Source of the DNA: Mangifera indica
Taxonomy: Eukaryota; Streptophyta; Magnoliopsida; Sapindales; Anacardiaceae
Length of the DNA: 64,000 bases
Direction: 5' to 3'
Assembly (NCBI RefSeq): GCF_011075055.1
Contig: NC_058138.1
Location: 868,001 to 932,000 of the forward strand
Shown here: in pieces, positions 1 to 11,608 of the stretch
Layout: each line of letters starts with the position of its first letter
Numbering within the stretch: the stretch's first letter is position 1
Translations under genes and position numbers: made by a program
Notes under the pieces: generated by a model
The model's input: the letters and a program-made list of their open reading frames with translations, nothing else
What the model was told of the DNA's origin: nothing
Databases searched by the model: none

Positions 1-2862
1 TTCGTCAACACAAAGCAAAGTCATGGGTAAGTGTGTGGTATTAGATGAGTTTGGCATTTCCTTTTAAACTTAATTCATAATAATATATGTAAGTTGTCTT
101 TAGAAATTCAATTGATTAAATAAATTTTCAATATATATCGAAAAACAAATTAGACAAACAATTCAAATTGTGTTTGCTCCATATCTATAATAAGAAATTT
201 TAAGAGCTTGATCTCTTCTATAAAAAAAAATCTCAAAATTTAGTTCCTTTTACTATAAAAATTCAAAATTTAATCTCTATATATAAAATAATAAAGTTTG
301 GTTTAATTAATATAAAAATCTTACTAGTTCAGAATTATTAGAACCTTTTATAGGAATTAAACTTCACTTTCTTTTATTGAAGGTGAAAAGACTAAACTGT
401 TAGTAATTTTTATTGAAAACATCAAATTAATTACTTTGCTTTCAAAACAAAATAGAACAAATAATTTTAATTGTATTTTATTAATACCTTTTATTGAAAA
501 TATTCAAAATTTGGCACCTTTTATAAGAAAATTTAAAAGTTTCAATTTATTCAATAAAAAAGGCTGAATAGAAAAAACAAAATTTTATCACTTCAATTGA
601 AAAAATGTACTAGTTTATTACTTTGATTTTGTAATTAGTTTAGAAAAAATCATGTTGATCTTCAAATAAATATAAATATTCTTAATTAAAAGTTATTTTA
701 AACTTTTTCTAAAGAGATTGTTGGTGGATAAAACCTAATTGGGGGATCATTTAAAACGAGAGTGAGCATTTGTGATTTGAATATAAAAAAAAAAGGTTTC
801 GTAAATCTCATTCTGATTTAATTGTAAATGATCTTCATCACTTTTTCAATAATGTTTACTCAGAATTTATAATAAATAATATTATATGCACAAACAAATT
901 TTATTAATAATGTTTTTGAGGAAACAAAGAATAGACATTGTTAGTTTTTCTTAGAAGTACTCAAATTCCAAGCTCTTCAAGCTGCTAAGCTGTGTTGATA
1001 TTCAAAACATAGAAATTTTTCCAATTAAAAGTAAATTCAAACCAAATTAGATAAATTGAATCTCATGCGAATTTGCAAATTTCTATTTGAAACATAATAT
1101 AATTAATGATTGCAATCAATCTCATGACTTTAACCAATTTGTTTCACAATTTCATCAGGTATTCTTACATTGAGGGGCAGAGTGGTATGATACTTAAAGC
1201 TTCGTATACGGAAACGATTATATTGGCAATTTCAACAATCCAAAGTAAACCAAAATGTTGCTCGAGTTTGAAAAGGAAAAATCAAAAGAGCCAGCTTAAT
1301 GTTGGAATTGGTGATCACCTAATCGATATGGAGTTATGTTGATGCATAGGTAACAAGTGACGTGAGGAGATATTGCAATAATATTAACGTTAGGAATAGC
1401 ATATTTTGGGTGAATTAAGAATTTAAGATAAATTATGTATTATTTCTCTTTATCGTTGAGTGTGATTGTTTGTCTTATTGATTCCATAAGTTTTCTAATC
1501 TGATTACTCAAAACAAAATAATCAACAAGTTATAAGAAAGCTGTGCAATTATTTTGGAGCCTTAATCTAACAAAACGGGCACCAACTATTTATAAAACTT
1601 GCATCTCAAGCGTGAGATTATGAGAAAGAGTAATTTACCACCCAGCACAACCAAAATAAACCATGTCCAAGAAGATTCTTATACATTATATGCACATTAA
1701 AGTTCAAATTACAAAAATTTTAGCAGAATGAAGAAATTATGCAGCACATGGAGACGTCATGGAACAGAGCAATTATAGTTTTACTGTGATTTTTTGAGTC
1801 AAACTTATTGCAATAATTTCTATTTTGAACCCAAGTTTACATCTCTCGAACTCTATTCCGTTCAATTCTATTGGAACCTTAATTGGAAAAAAAAAATGAA
1901 AAAAATTCCTAAACAATCCCTACTCTTTTACTAATCATCAAACTCCTGACAACTAAGCAAAAATGAAAATAAACTACATTAACTACCCTTAAATGCTAAA
2001 TTTTTAACCTCAACCAAGGGTGTTATGGTCTTTTCACACAAGTTAGTAAAAATAATTTAAATAAAATAATTTTTATTTTCCCTCACACATCCTCTTTCTG
2101 ACCCCATTCGCTTTTGGGAGAATTTTCTAAGAAAATATATATTAATCAAGATAATATTGTCACTGCAATTACATCGTTGATTACATAATCCACATTGTAT
2201 CCTTTTCATCTCTCAAATCTGTCATCAAAAGCCCACAGATCACTTTTCTCTATTTTTCTCAATTTCTTTCCATTTTTTCTCCTTTTTTAGGTGGATTCAA
2301 ATTGAACTAAATCCGAACAAAAATCAAATCAATTTTGGTCTAAATCTCAAATGACTAATTTTGATAAATAGTATTATCAAAGAAAAAGCGCAAATGAAAC
2401 AAATCAAGTATTAACTGATATCAAATGGATGAACAAGATTTGCCACAACCTCATCCGAGTAAATGATATAAACCCAACAATGACTAGTTACCATAAGTAT
2501 GATTAGTTGACAAAACTAGTCATTTATATTTTTGGATAGGGTTCAAACAATTGGACATAGGACTGCTATCAAACCAAACTAAACTGAATATTATTTGATT
2601 CAAGTTTGATTTAATTGTATTTACACAAATCTCAAGTTCGTGCTCACCAAGTTAAGTTATTGTCTTGAGCTCGAGATAAAACAACAAATTTGAGCTTGAT
2701 TCGATACATTAAAATTAAATCTCGTAACTTATATATTTATCAATTACTCTCATATTTAAAATCAAACCAACTCAAAACTCAAATCTGCTTGATATAAACC
2801 ATGCCATGAGCAGTTTGAAAGCATCCCACCTCACTTGCAACCCTAATTGGGCTTCTGGGACT
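1..2862. other. AT-rich intergenic DNA, no gene recognised
   Basis: No family-like protein or splice structure was found here. A 78-codon open frame at 1106-1342 has no recognisable motif and I do not call it a gene. The stretch around 330-580 (alternating phrases such as TTTATTGAA and TTATAAGAAAATTTAAAAG) matches 10,130-10,380 in inverted orientation, so it is a dispersed repeat. Bases about 25-130 resemble 12,118-12,220. Around 2,560-2,800 there are degenerate 'gagcttgag'-type words that recur at 14 kb, 17 kb, 30 kb and 34 kb. Confidence 0.5.
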
Positions 2863-3909
2863 CCTCCAACTAGACCTGGCCACGGTTCATGAACCGGCGG
2901 TTTTGGTTTGAAACCGTCGATTCATGGTTCGAAAAATTAAGGACCCTGAACCGAAACCATAATAGGACGGTTCGTTCACGGTTTGGAACCGACAGTTCCA
3001 GTTTATGACCCCGGTTCGAAACCGACGGTTCCGATTCATGACCCCAATTCGAAACCGACGTTGAACAGTCAATTCTAATACATAATATTGATTTAATTTT
3101 TAAATTATTAATTATAATAATTGAAAATTAAAAGAAAGACTTGAATTTAATTTTTCAATTAAGCTTCCTACGTATTTTCTTGAGGTTTAGAATAATTAAA
3201 GCCTACGTAATTCTTTTACCTTTGCATAATAAAAAATAAATTATATGATTAATTATGAAAGATAATAAAATAAATAAATAAAATTAATTATAGGAATAAA
3301 TTCTATAATTAATTATGAATTGTATAATAAAAATTGAAATTGAAATTAATAAAAAATAAAGAAAGAATTTAATTAAATTTGAGAGAATTTGATTGAAAAA
3401 TTGAGAGAGTATTAAAAATTGAAAGAATGAGAATGAGAGTAAATGAGAGAGTTTGAAAGATTTAGTGTGGACGAGTTGAGAGATTGAATGAATATATATA
3501 AGAAAAATTTTTATAAAAAATTAAAAAAAAAAGAGGGGGTGAAACGAAATTTACAAAAATTTAAATCTTTTGCAGGGGGCCAACCCCCTGCAAAAGATTT
3601 TGAAATATGCAGGGACCCGGTCCTGCATATTTGTAGGGAACCAACGGTTCCCTGCATGCAAGGAACCGTTGGTTCCTTTATTTTTTTAATTTAAAAAAAT
3701 TCAAAAAATAAAATAAAATTACCTGTTCACAAATCCTAAACCGCCGGTTCATAAACCGGATATGAACCGGCAGTTTACGGTTCCAAATTATATAAATCGG
3801 AACCGAACCGTCAAACTCTGGTTTCGGTTCTTCCGGTTCCGGTTTTATCCGGGCCAGTTTCGGTCCGGTTCACGGGCCAAACCGGCCCGTGGCCAGGTCT
3901 ACCTCCAAC
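2863..3909 (-). mobile_element. non-autonomous hAT-type DNA transposon, copy 1
   Basis: The element proper is 2871-3901. Its ends are inverted repeats, TAGACCTGGCCACGG on the left and CCGTGGCCAGGTCTA on the right, and it is flanked by a perfect 8-bp target duplication CCTCCAAC (2863-2870 and 3902-3909), the hallmark of hAT insertions. Both ends carry many subterminal copies of AACCGNCGGTT-like words, as expected of transposase binding sites. Inside are GC-rich palindromes at 3563-3690 and an AT-rich leader with a TATA-like stretch near 3490. Compared with the copy at 57,994-59,222 it lies in the opposite orientation, so its 5' end is at 3901. No transposase frame survives. The small open frames across the termini are only translations of the subterminal repeats. 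Confidence 0.9.
3563..3690. repeat. GC-rich palindrome cluster inside hAT copy 1
   Basis: Three hairpins follow each other. The first has perfect 17-nt arms (3563-3579 and 3584-3600) around the loop CCAA, with GCAGGGGG in the arm. The second is AAATATGCAGG...CCTGCATATTT around 3603-3632. The third is built on AGGGAACC/GGTTCCCT with further copies of the half-site to about 3680. They lie just upstream of the TATA-like stretch when the element is read on the minus strand. Confidence 0.8.
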
Positions 3910-5537
3910 TCCAATTGTTTAATGCCAGATTATCATCACAAAAGTAATTTGAAAGACTCTGAGCTCATCGGGACAATATTAGCAGCTCAAAAAGTGTAGG
4001 AAAGCTAGTTGATATATAGGAGTCTGGGCATAACAGGAGAAGTAAATGACCAAGCTTAATCTAGTTTTAAAACATTAAGATCCATAATGCATATATACAT
4101 GCTCAGAAATTAAAACCAGCATGACTACCGACTAATAAAAAAAAAAAATCTCAATAATCCATGCATGGTCTGACCAAGATGTTAATCAAATCTTCACATT
4201 GTCGATGAAACACTACTCAAGCGGTTGATCCCAAAAACTTCTTTGATAAAATGTCTTCGCGTCAATCCATAAAGTTGTTCAAGTACCTAACATGTAATAA
4301 TAAAGTTCAAATGCAGGCATTTGTCAAAATACTAGAGAGAACAAAACGTTATGATGAACAAGACTTGGCAAGTCAGCACAAAATTTCTAGACGAACACAA
4401 GAACGGATCTGTCTTTTAAAATCAGAACAAAATAATGCTTCATACGAAGCCGAGTTGAAAAAGATTCAACTTAGTAAGGATTTGATAGAGTAAGAAATCC
4501 AGGGATCAATCAGTAATTGCATCACAAAGATATAATGTTACTGTATATTATGAAGTGAAAGTTAAAAAACATATAGAAGGTGCCATGAACACCAAAGGCT
4601 GAACATATCGAAGCCACAGAAACTTAAGAATCTGCCACAAGGCACAAATTAATGAACCGATAAAAAGGAAATTTAGTTTACAGATAAATATTTGTTTTGA
4701 CATATGAATATACAGAGACTATCAAGAACTGAAATAGAAAAACAGAGTACCCTATGACAATGAATCATGGCTGAGAGAAGAGTGATCATGAAATTTTGTA
4801 ACCATTCCCTAAAATTGATTATCTGAAACTGGAGTAAACAGAGAAACTGCATAAAACATTCAACTATAAATAATCAAATTTGCTTGAATCTCATGCTTGA
4901 TGATCCTGCAAAGAGTAATTTAACTATCTCCCGAACAACCTTGAGGAATGATTATCCAAGAGTTCACACCCACAACTGGCTAAAGCTTGGATTACGACAA
5001 AGAAAGCATCAAGAAAGATGGTGTAACAAAAGGAGACAATAAGGAACACAGCAAAGCAAATCCATATCCAATTGAAAACAAGCAACAACAACTAAAATCT
5101 GTAAAAGCATTTGAACATTGAAAATTTACATATAGGAAGTCAGTATATGTACTGTTTTACACCATGCCCTTCTAAATCAGTATTTCCTGTGCTTACACAA
5201 TCTTGTTAAAATTGTCCTCAATCTAGCTACACAAATCAGATTTCAATTTAAAAATAATAATCAACACACAGATATTACAATAATACCATGGAACTGCTGT
5301 CAGAATCATGGAACAACCTATAAATACAAGCAACTCCCCCTGATGCGGCTAACATACAATTTTGATGTGCTTTTTAAATCTGCACTTTCAATGCTTACAT
5401 AATCTCGTTAAAAGTCTTTAATCTAGTCAAACAAATCAGAATTTAATATGGCATTGCTATCACAAATAAAGAAATGAACCATAAAAACAAGTCCACTCCA
5501 GCGAATTCATCACTGCAAGTGCTATACAATACACAAT
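3910..5537. other. no gene recognised downstream of hAT copy 1
   Basis: An 80-codon open frame at 4251-4493 (charged, many Lys, Glu and Gln) matches no family I know and has no clear promoter or splice context. The 5,100-5,520 part contains two related stretches ('ctgtgcttacacaatcttgttaaaattgtc' type) around 5190 and 5385, an internal duplication. This segment would be the 3' side of the minus-strand F-box pseudogene that follows and may include its 3' untranslated exons. Confidence 0.35.
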
Positions 5538-6709
5538 TTAAAAAGAAAAAGAAAACTTACGTTCAGGGAAGAGCCAAGCTGGTGGAGACCAAAAAGTCTC
5601 ATAAGATTCAGGAAATGATATGAGCCACTCATTACTACCGTCATTGAAGTCAAAAATCGTAGTATACATCCCAGGGAAATCATATGTAACCCCGAAGAAA
5701 CCAGTTTCACCCATACAAACACAATTTGGTTTTATTCCCAAAAAATCTTTAGCCGAAGTAAATAAGCTACCTCCATCAAACGGAAACAATGCTCGACCCT
5801 CCAAATCCTTCCCTTCAATCCCCTCTTACTCTTCTTCATCAAGCTTAAACACAAAGGAAATAGAATTCAAAACCAATTTCTAAGCCTCTTATTTCCCAAT
5901 TTTTTATCACTACTATTACGATTTTCAAACAAAGACAATTCACTAGATGTATATACAAAGCTTCTGTAAGTAAAACCGGTCAACAATGGAGGCAAAGTTT
6001 CACTAACCTCCAAAGACTTCGGATCAACACTTAAAATATGCCCGTTTGACATCACTACATGAAATTGGTTCTTATAATAAACAATATCCTGAACATCAAC
6101 ATCACCAAAACCCAAGTCGACCCATTTCTTATGACACCTCTTCCAAACCATCAACTCCAAATTCAGAAAAATACAAGACTGCTAACTCATCATTATCTGC
6201 AGAGACGGCAACTTTTTGCAACAAAATATATTTCCACCCACTAAACTGTCTCGGATGTTCATCCGGAACCCAATCAATTCTATACCCTTTACTGATGTCC
6301 TGCACGCGATATTTCAGTAAGTTCACTGACTGAGGCAACATTACAAAAACGTGCTCTTCAAAATGGCGGCGAGAGTAGGGGTCCTGGACCCGGGTTTTTC
6401 CCAGGCTTGATTTTTCAACTTTGACTACCACGGAGGGGTCTCGTGGGAAAGGGGTTGAAAGGCATAGACAGTGGATTCAGCAATGACGAGGTGCACCAGT
6501 CGGGGTTGCAGGGGCGGTGGCCATGGATGGAGGGTAATTTGGGAAACAAATATTAAAAAGGTAATAACACTCAGCAGAGTGCGGAAGGAGGAAGAAGAAA
6601 GGGAAAGTTTTCGGAATGAATCACAGAGACGAAGATAAATGGGATTTCCCAGACATGTCGAGGTCCCAGTGTTAGGGCGAGTGACAGTATCAGAAAGGGC
6701 AAAGAACAA
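5538..6709 (-). pseudogene. DUF295-type F-box protein pseudogene
   Basis: Read on the minus strand, four pieces in alternating frames together resemble a plant F-box/DUF295 protein (substrate adaptor of an SCF ubiquitin ligase). The order is: a segment with STVYAFQPLSH (6709-6425), KVEKSSLGKTRVQDPYSRR then LPQSVNLLKYRV (6431-6129), KKWVDLGFGDVDVQDIVYYKNQFHVV and a strand ending in LPPLL (6160-5867), and EGRALFPFDGG with PNCVCM (from about 5860 to 5538). Three frameshifts near 6430, 6145 and 5870 and an in-frame TAA at 5828-5826 break it. A clear N-terminal F-box is not visible. A consensus donor GTAAGT follows the last coding segment near 5561, so a 3' intron may exist. A duplicated fragment lies at 10.6 kb. 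Family assignment is from memory of conserved DUF295 phrases. Confidence 0.75.
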
Positions 6710-8371
6710 TCCCGCCTAAGTTTTGGAGCGATCTCAAAAACTTAAATACCATCTATAGGCTATCTTCTATTCAAATTTTTAGTTATAAATAAGAGTAAAA
6801 CCAGCATTTTACTTTTTATAAAAATATATTATTTATATTATTTTACCTTCAAGATTTTGAAAAATGACATTTCAATCTAATCTCTCAACCTTTAAAAAGC
6901 GACATTTCACCTCCACAAACCCATAGGTTTTCTTCTCTTTGGCAATAACAACAACAACAATGATAGCAACAACCACCATTCTCCTCCCTTATCTTTTTGC
7001 CACTATTGACGACATTTCATGACTAATGAAGAAGCATCATCTCAACAAATCAAAGACAAAAGTATTTGACTTCTCTAACACTAGTGCTATGAAGCAGCAT
7101 CAATTTTGCTTTCGGTCGATTCAGCTTCAGACGAAGACAAATCACACTACAAAAGCATTATTATACTTGAACTCGATTTAATTGGATTTATGCAAGACTT
7201 GAGTCTGAGTTTGGAGAGCTCAGGAATTGTTAGCCCTAGCTAAACTTAAAATAGAAACTACTGAATTAAGTTTAACTTGAAAAATTATAATTAAATGACT
7301 GTTTTGACTTTTTTATGTCTTTGTACCTTTTTGAAATCTTGAAAAGGAAATGTTACAACTTACAACTTCAAATATATTGGGATATTATTGTTTAATTGAA
7401 GATGCAATTCTTTTATTCTTGGGTGATTAAAATTAATTACTTTGTTTATATGCAATATTAAATGTTATTATAAATTGAGAATACTCTTCAATATAAATAA
7501 ATTAAAATATCATCATATGATTAGTGATTTAATTATATAATAATAAGTTAATTTGTTTAAGTATATTTCTAATTTATCATTTATGCATAAAATACAATTG
7601 TTTGAATATGAAGGCATTTTTATGTTTTACTATAATTTTAGCAATTATGTTATATTACATTTTAGTGTTCAAATTTAAAATTTTCATATTTAGGCTTATT
7701 TAGATGTAGAAGTCGATTCAATCCTAGTCCAGTCAAATTTGAAGCCAATTTAAGGTTGGATCAAATCTATTATATTCAGTTCAAGTTCGAATTTTGATTT
7801 GAATTCAAACTTGAATTCTGTGATCAAATTGAGGATATATAATTTATAGATGACATAATCCTTAGAGGGCGTTTGAGTTTGAGAATGTTTTATTATCAAA
7901 ATTGAAAGATTAATGGGTATAAATTATTACTATATTTGATAAAATTTGGTAAAAATTCGTAAGTATACAAATTTTAATAAAGTAAAAATGATAATCAGAT
8001 TACTTTTTATATTACTTACCCACATCCCCATAAGTAATAAAAAATTATCAAAATATTTTATTATTTATAAAATAAATCAAATAATGTAAGTAACAAAAAA
8101 TAAATTAATGAATTATATTTTGATGTTTAATTGTTTCTGCTTTAAGGTAATTGAAAATAACTTACACATCCTTCCACTATTTTGCTTTGACACATTTGTG
8201 CTTCATGTGCCACGTGAGTTTCCAATAAAATATGACTTGCTTTCCAACCAGGTCTTGTCTGTGCAACGAAAGCTTAGTTTCTTACTGGAAAGTTTTTTCC
8301 TGCACATACTGTAAGGAATTCGCTCAATTTCCATTAACATATGATGAAGTTGCTAAGACTTGCTTTAACAG
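6710..8371. repeat. AT-rich DNA, partly duplicated at 11.1-12.0 kb
   Basis: The part from about 7140 to 7810 matches 11,185-12,010 in the same orientation (shared phrases include ATTGAAGATGCAATTCTTTTA and AAAATACTATTGTTT-like text). It is the continuation of the duplication that carries the F-box pseudogene. The F-box side is at 6180-6700 here and 10,577-11,060 in the other copy. An open frame at 8108-8314 shows no family motif. Confidence 0.6.
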
Positions 8372-8660
8372 GAATTTTTGAATCAAGTCCTTGAGATCAG
8401 CAAGCTTGATGAAATTAAGGATGCCATAGTTGGCATACTAGCTGTTAGTCATCTATAAACTGAGCAGCTCAAGCGGCTGTCGAACTTGTTGCCACCATTT
8501 ACTGTCTTTACAAATTACAGTTGAACCTACAAGCGGTGTAGATGCACGAGCTGCAGCAATTCTTATGCGGGCTGTTATGTATGTGGTTGAGACTGTGAGG
8601 AAGACAATTTTTTGCACTATTCACCAACCAAGCATCCACATGTTTGAAGCATTTGATGAG
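8372..8660 (+). pseudogene. PDR-type ABCG transporter exon relic (second nucleotide-binding domain)
   Basis: The plus strand reads EFLNQVLEISKLDEIKDAIVG, then an in-frame stop where the family has the ABC signature ([14 protein letters not shown] in place of LSTEQRKRLT), then after a small deletion [16 protein letters not shown] followed by [15 protein letters not shown]. This is the distal part of the second ATP-binding domain of full-size plant ABCG (pleiotropic drug resistance) pumps, closest in my memory to the ABCG31-like branch. The Walker B aspartate segment is lost in the deletion. The exon is bounded by a plausible AG at 8371 and a GTAATT donor at 8661. No other exon of a gene is attached, so this is a decayed fragment. 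Confidence 0.85.
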
Positions 8661-10576
8661 GTAATTTTTTTTCAGTTACAGCAGAAATGTAAAACTAGGA
8701 TTTGTCTGTGAAATTATAATTTTCGTACTTACGAAATTTTAATGTGGCTGAATAATATGATACTGCAAATATTATCTTGTTGAATTTTAAATTGCTCTCA
8801 TTTCTTAATGTTAATAGTTGATTGATGCAATAACCTTTGCTGCAACTCTTTCTCTGATAATATCCAGATCCTTTCAATATGACATTCTCTGCAGTTTCTG
8901 CTTCTACTTTCATTTTGTTATTATCTATAATTGCAAATTGGATTCTGTGAAAAATTTTCTACACAACCCTCGAATTACAGTAATGGAAAGCAAAACCTAA
9001 TGGCTTTGTCATCAGCCAAAAGTTTGATTTTGATTAAGTCTCTGTACCTTTACCACTCAAGTTTCCCTTTTAACAATTTTTATATTTGTATTGCTGTAAG
9101 AGTATCCTGGCTGACCTAGATACTGGCATAGACCAGTTTACTCTTGTTGCACTTTTTTACTGAAGCAATAATTCTTGTAATACAGTAAACAGCAGTTTTG
9201 TCAAAATGCCGAAAACAGATGGGTTTCAGGCCTGATTCGAACTGCCCCCTATGCTGACCGTTTCTACTAGTATTTTAAAGGTATATTTCCATGTTTTCTT
9301 TTTCATTTATATGTCAGGCTTTGCTGCTTGTAATCAATTGCTTCTTTTATGAGTCTTGCCAACATAGCATGCTTGCTGGAAGAACCGTGAGAAGCTGAAG
9401 CTGCCTGCCTGAGTTGATCAAGAAGAAGGGCCTCTTCCATGGCTGTGTATTTAGATGATAAACAATTTCCTTATTTCACTTCGAATACACCCACTAAAAT
9501 TTTTGCCGTATAATTCTACAAGTTTTATGTTGATGTATTGGTACAAACATATGTTTGTAGCAAAACTCCATACATGACAATGATTTTGGCAAAGAAAAGA
9601 AGAGAAAAAGCAGTTACAAGTTTGCACTTTCCATTCATTTCTGCAACTCATTTTTACAATTACCATTTCTAGCTAGTTTTTCAAATCCGTATTAGCTTGT
9701 TTATTCAAAACAATAATAGTTCAAATAACTATAATTACGTGAACTTCAGCTTATTATACTTCAAACTCCAACAAATAGCACAAGGATTGGAAAGGTGATC
9801 CCTCTTCTAACGACATGGATCTAAAATTTGGGTGTCAGTGCTTTGCCCAGTGGTATGGATATTTTCGAATGCACGTGAGTGATGCAGAACTTTGGATTCT
9901 GTTCACTACTAGTTAGTGTATTCAAACAGAGCGGTACAACCTATGAACTAAATCGATTTGCTTTACTTTTGTGGATATGTGATCAGTAAATACACGGTTG
10001 ACATGTCTCTGTTTTATTTTCTTTTGGCTTTAAAAAAAAAAAAAACTAAAACACAATGAACTAAGAGAGATCAAGATTTATAGGGATAATAATTCTTGGA
10101 GGTACCAAACTATTATTAGTGGAACTGAATTATATTATTTTTATTGAAGGTGTTGAACTTTCAGATTTTCTTAGTTTAAAAATTGAATTTTTAAATTTTC
10201 TTATAAAAGAAACCAAATTTTTAGAATTTTTATTGAATATGCCGAATAAACACAATTAAGATTGTTTATTTTGTTTTGAAAACAAGGTTATTAATTTGAT
10301 ACTTTCAATAAAAAATAATGAAATAGTGAAAGTTTAATCTATTAAATAACAGAATCTAAAAGTTCGGTCATACAAAAAAAAAAAAGACAAATAAAACCAG
10401 TTTCCTTGATTCTTGTTTACCCAAAATTCTTCTTCATTTCACTATTTTTCCTTTTTGTGTTTTACTTTCTTTATTTGGTTTTTTTTTTTTTCAGGGATTT
10501 TGATTTATAGCACATACAGTAAGTTGAATGACTTTCCATTCAGCAAATTAAACTATGAGCAGCTTGTGGAGATGTT
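8661..10576. other. intergenic DNA with relics
   Basis: The stretch around 8860-8990 (GTTTCTGCTTCTACTTTCATT, AATTGGATTCTGTGAAAAAT) resembles 52,160-52,260, which lies between the HD-Zip and ABCG pseudogenes, so this is probably the same ancestral neighbourhood. From about 10,081 to 10,390 lies a copy of the dispersed repeat seen inverted at 330-580. No protein was recognised between 9,000 and 10,500. Confidence 0.45.
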
Positions 10577-11060
10577 AAAAATTCAGAAAAACCCTGACCG
10601 CTAACTCATCATTATCTGCAGAGACGGCAAATTTTGCAACAAAATATACTTCCACCCACCAAACTGTCTCGGATGTTCAACCGGAACCCAATCAATTCTA
10701 TACCTTTTACCGATTTCCTGCACGCGATATTCCAGCAAGTTCACTGACTGAGGCAACATGTCAAGAACGTGCCCTTCAAACGGCTGAGTTCAGTTTGGGT
10801 TGGAGGCGTTGCACGATGTTGAAGAAAATGGGGTCTGGAAGGCTGCACCAGTCGGGAGTTTTAGGGGCGGTGGCCATCGATGGAGGGTAATTTGGAAAAC
10901 AAAGATTAAAAGGGCTAAAAACACTCAGCAGAGTACGGAGGGAGGAAGAAGAAAGGGAGAGGGAAAGGGAAAGTTTCTTAATGAATCACAAAGATGACGA
11001 TAATGGGATTTCCCAGACATGCCCAGGTCCAGTGTTAGTACGATAACCGTATCAGAAAAT
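10577..11060 (-). pseudogene. DUF295 F-box pseudogene fragment (duplicate of 6.2-6.7 kb)
   Basis: Nucleotide similarity to 6150-6690 is obvious by eye: both contain GCTAACTCATCATTATCTGC, CACCAAACTGTCTCGGATGTT-like and CCTGCACGCGATAT phrases in the same orientation. Only the middle of the gene is present. The C-terminal half found at 5538-6160 is missing, because the similarity stops at about 10,577. The frame is also broken. It documents a local duplication of about 1.5 kb including downstream noncoding DNA. Confidence 0.75.
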
Positions 11061-11413
11061 ATCAGAAATATGTAGCGGAATCCTCAAGGTTTGAAGAAAG
11101 TACAATCCGCCCGAGTGTTACGGATAATAATAATACATTTACAAAAATGATATTGCTTTACCACGATACCAAGTCAGACTGTAAGTTGAGCATTATTATA
11201 TTTAAACTCGATTCAATTGGATTTATGTAAGACTTGAGTCTGTATTTGGTGAGCTTAGGAATTGTAAGCTTGAGTTGAACTTAAGATAGAAATTGAGGAT
11301 ATTCTTTGTTTTAAATAAATTGAGATATCTTTGTACCTTTTTAAAACCTCGAAAAAAAAATGTTACAACCTCGAATATATTAGGATATTATCGTTTAATT
11401 GAAGATGCAATTC
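11061..11413. repeat. continuation of the F-box locus duplication
   Basis: From about 11,185 the sequence follows 7140 onward (GCATTATTATA, then GGATTTATGTAAGACTTGAGTCTG-like text). It contains no gene of its own. The match resumes beyond the MITE at 11,609 and ends near 12,010. Confidence 0.6.
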
Positions 11414-11608
11414 TTTTAGAGCAATACTACGTGTACCTATTTTTGGTACACAATTTATGTACATAGTGATATGTCATCATGTAATTAAGTGATTTTAAAA
11501 CATGTGTTATCATATGATAAAGAAATATCTAATCACATGATAACACCTCATCTGTGTACACAAATTGTGTACCAAAAATAGGTACACATAGTTTTATTGA
11601 TTATTTTA
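11414..11608. mobile_element. 185-bp MITE with inverted ends and TTTTA duplication
   Basis: The insertion 11,419-11,603 is absent from the paralogous site at about 7405-7415, which reads straight through (GCAATTCTTTTATTC). The flanking 5-bp TTTTA is present on both sides (11,414-11,418 and 11,604-11,608). The ends are long inverted repeats: GTACCTATTTTTGGTACACA on the left against TGTGTACCAAAAATAGGTAC on the right. The core has internal symmetry (TTATCATATGATAA). It has no coding capacity. Confidence 0.85.

Noticed and set aside
1106..1342. 78-codon open frame
   Set aside because: No family motif, no coding-like composition, in AT-rich DNA with many chance frames.
2887..3072. Open frames with repeated RRFRTG/NRNRRF motifs at both hAT ends
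   Set aside because: They are translations of the subterminal AACCGNCGGTT repeats, not proteins.
4251..4493. 80-codon charged open frame
   Set aside because: Looks superficially coiled-coil-like but matches nothing known and has no supporting exon context.
9190..9270. tRNA-like text
   Set aside because: No cloverleaf arms could be formed from the GGGTTTCAGG...TTCGAACTGC stretch.
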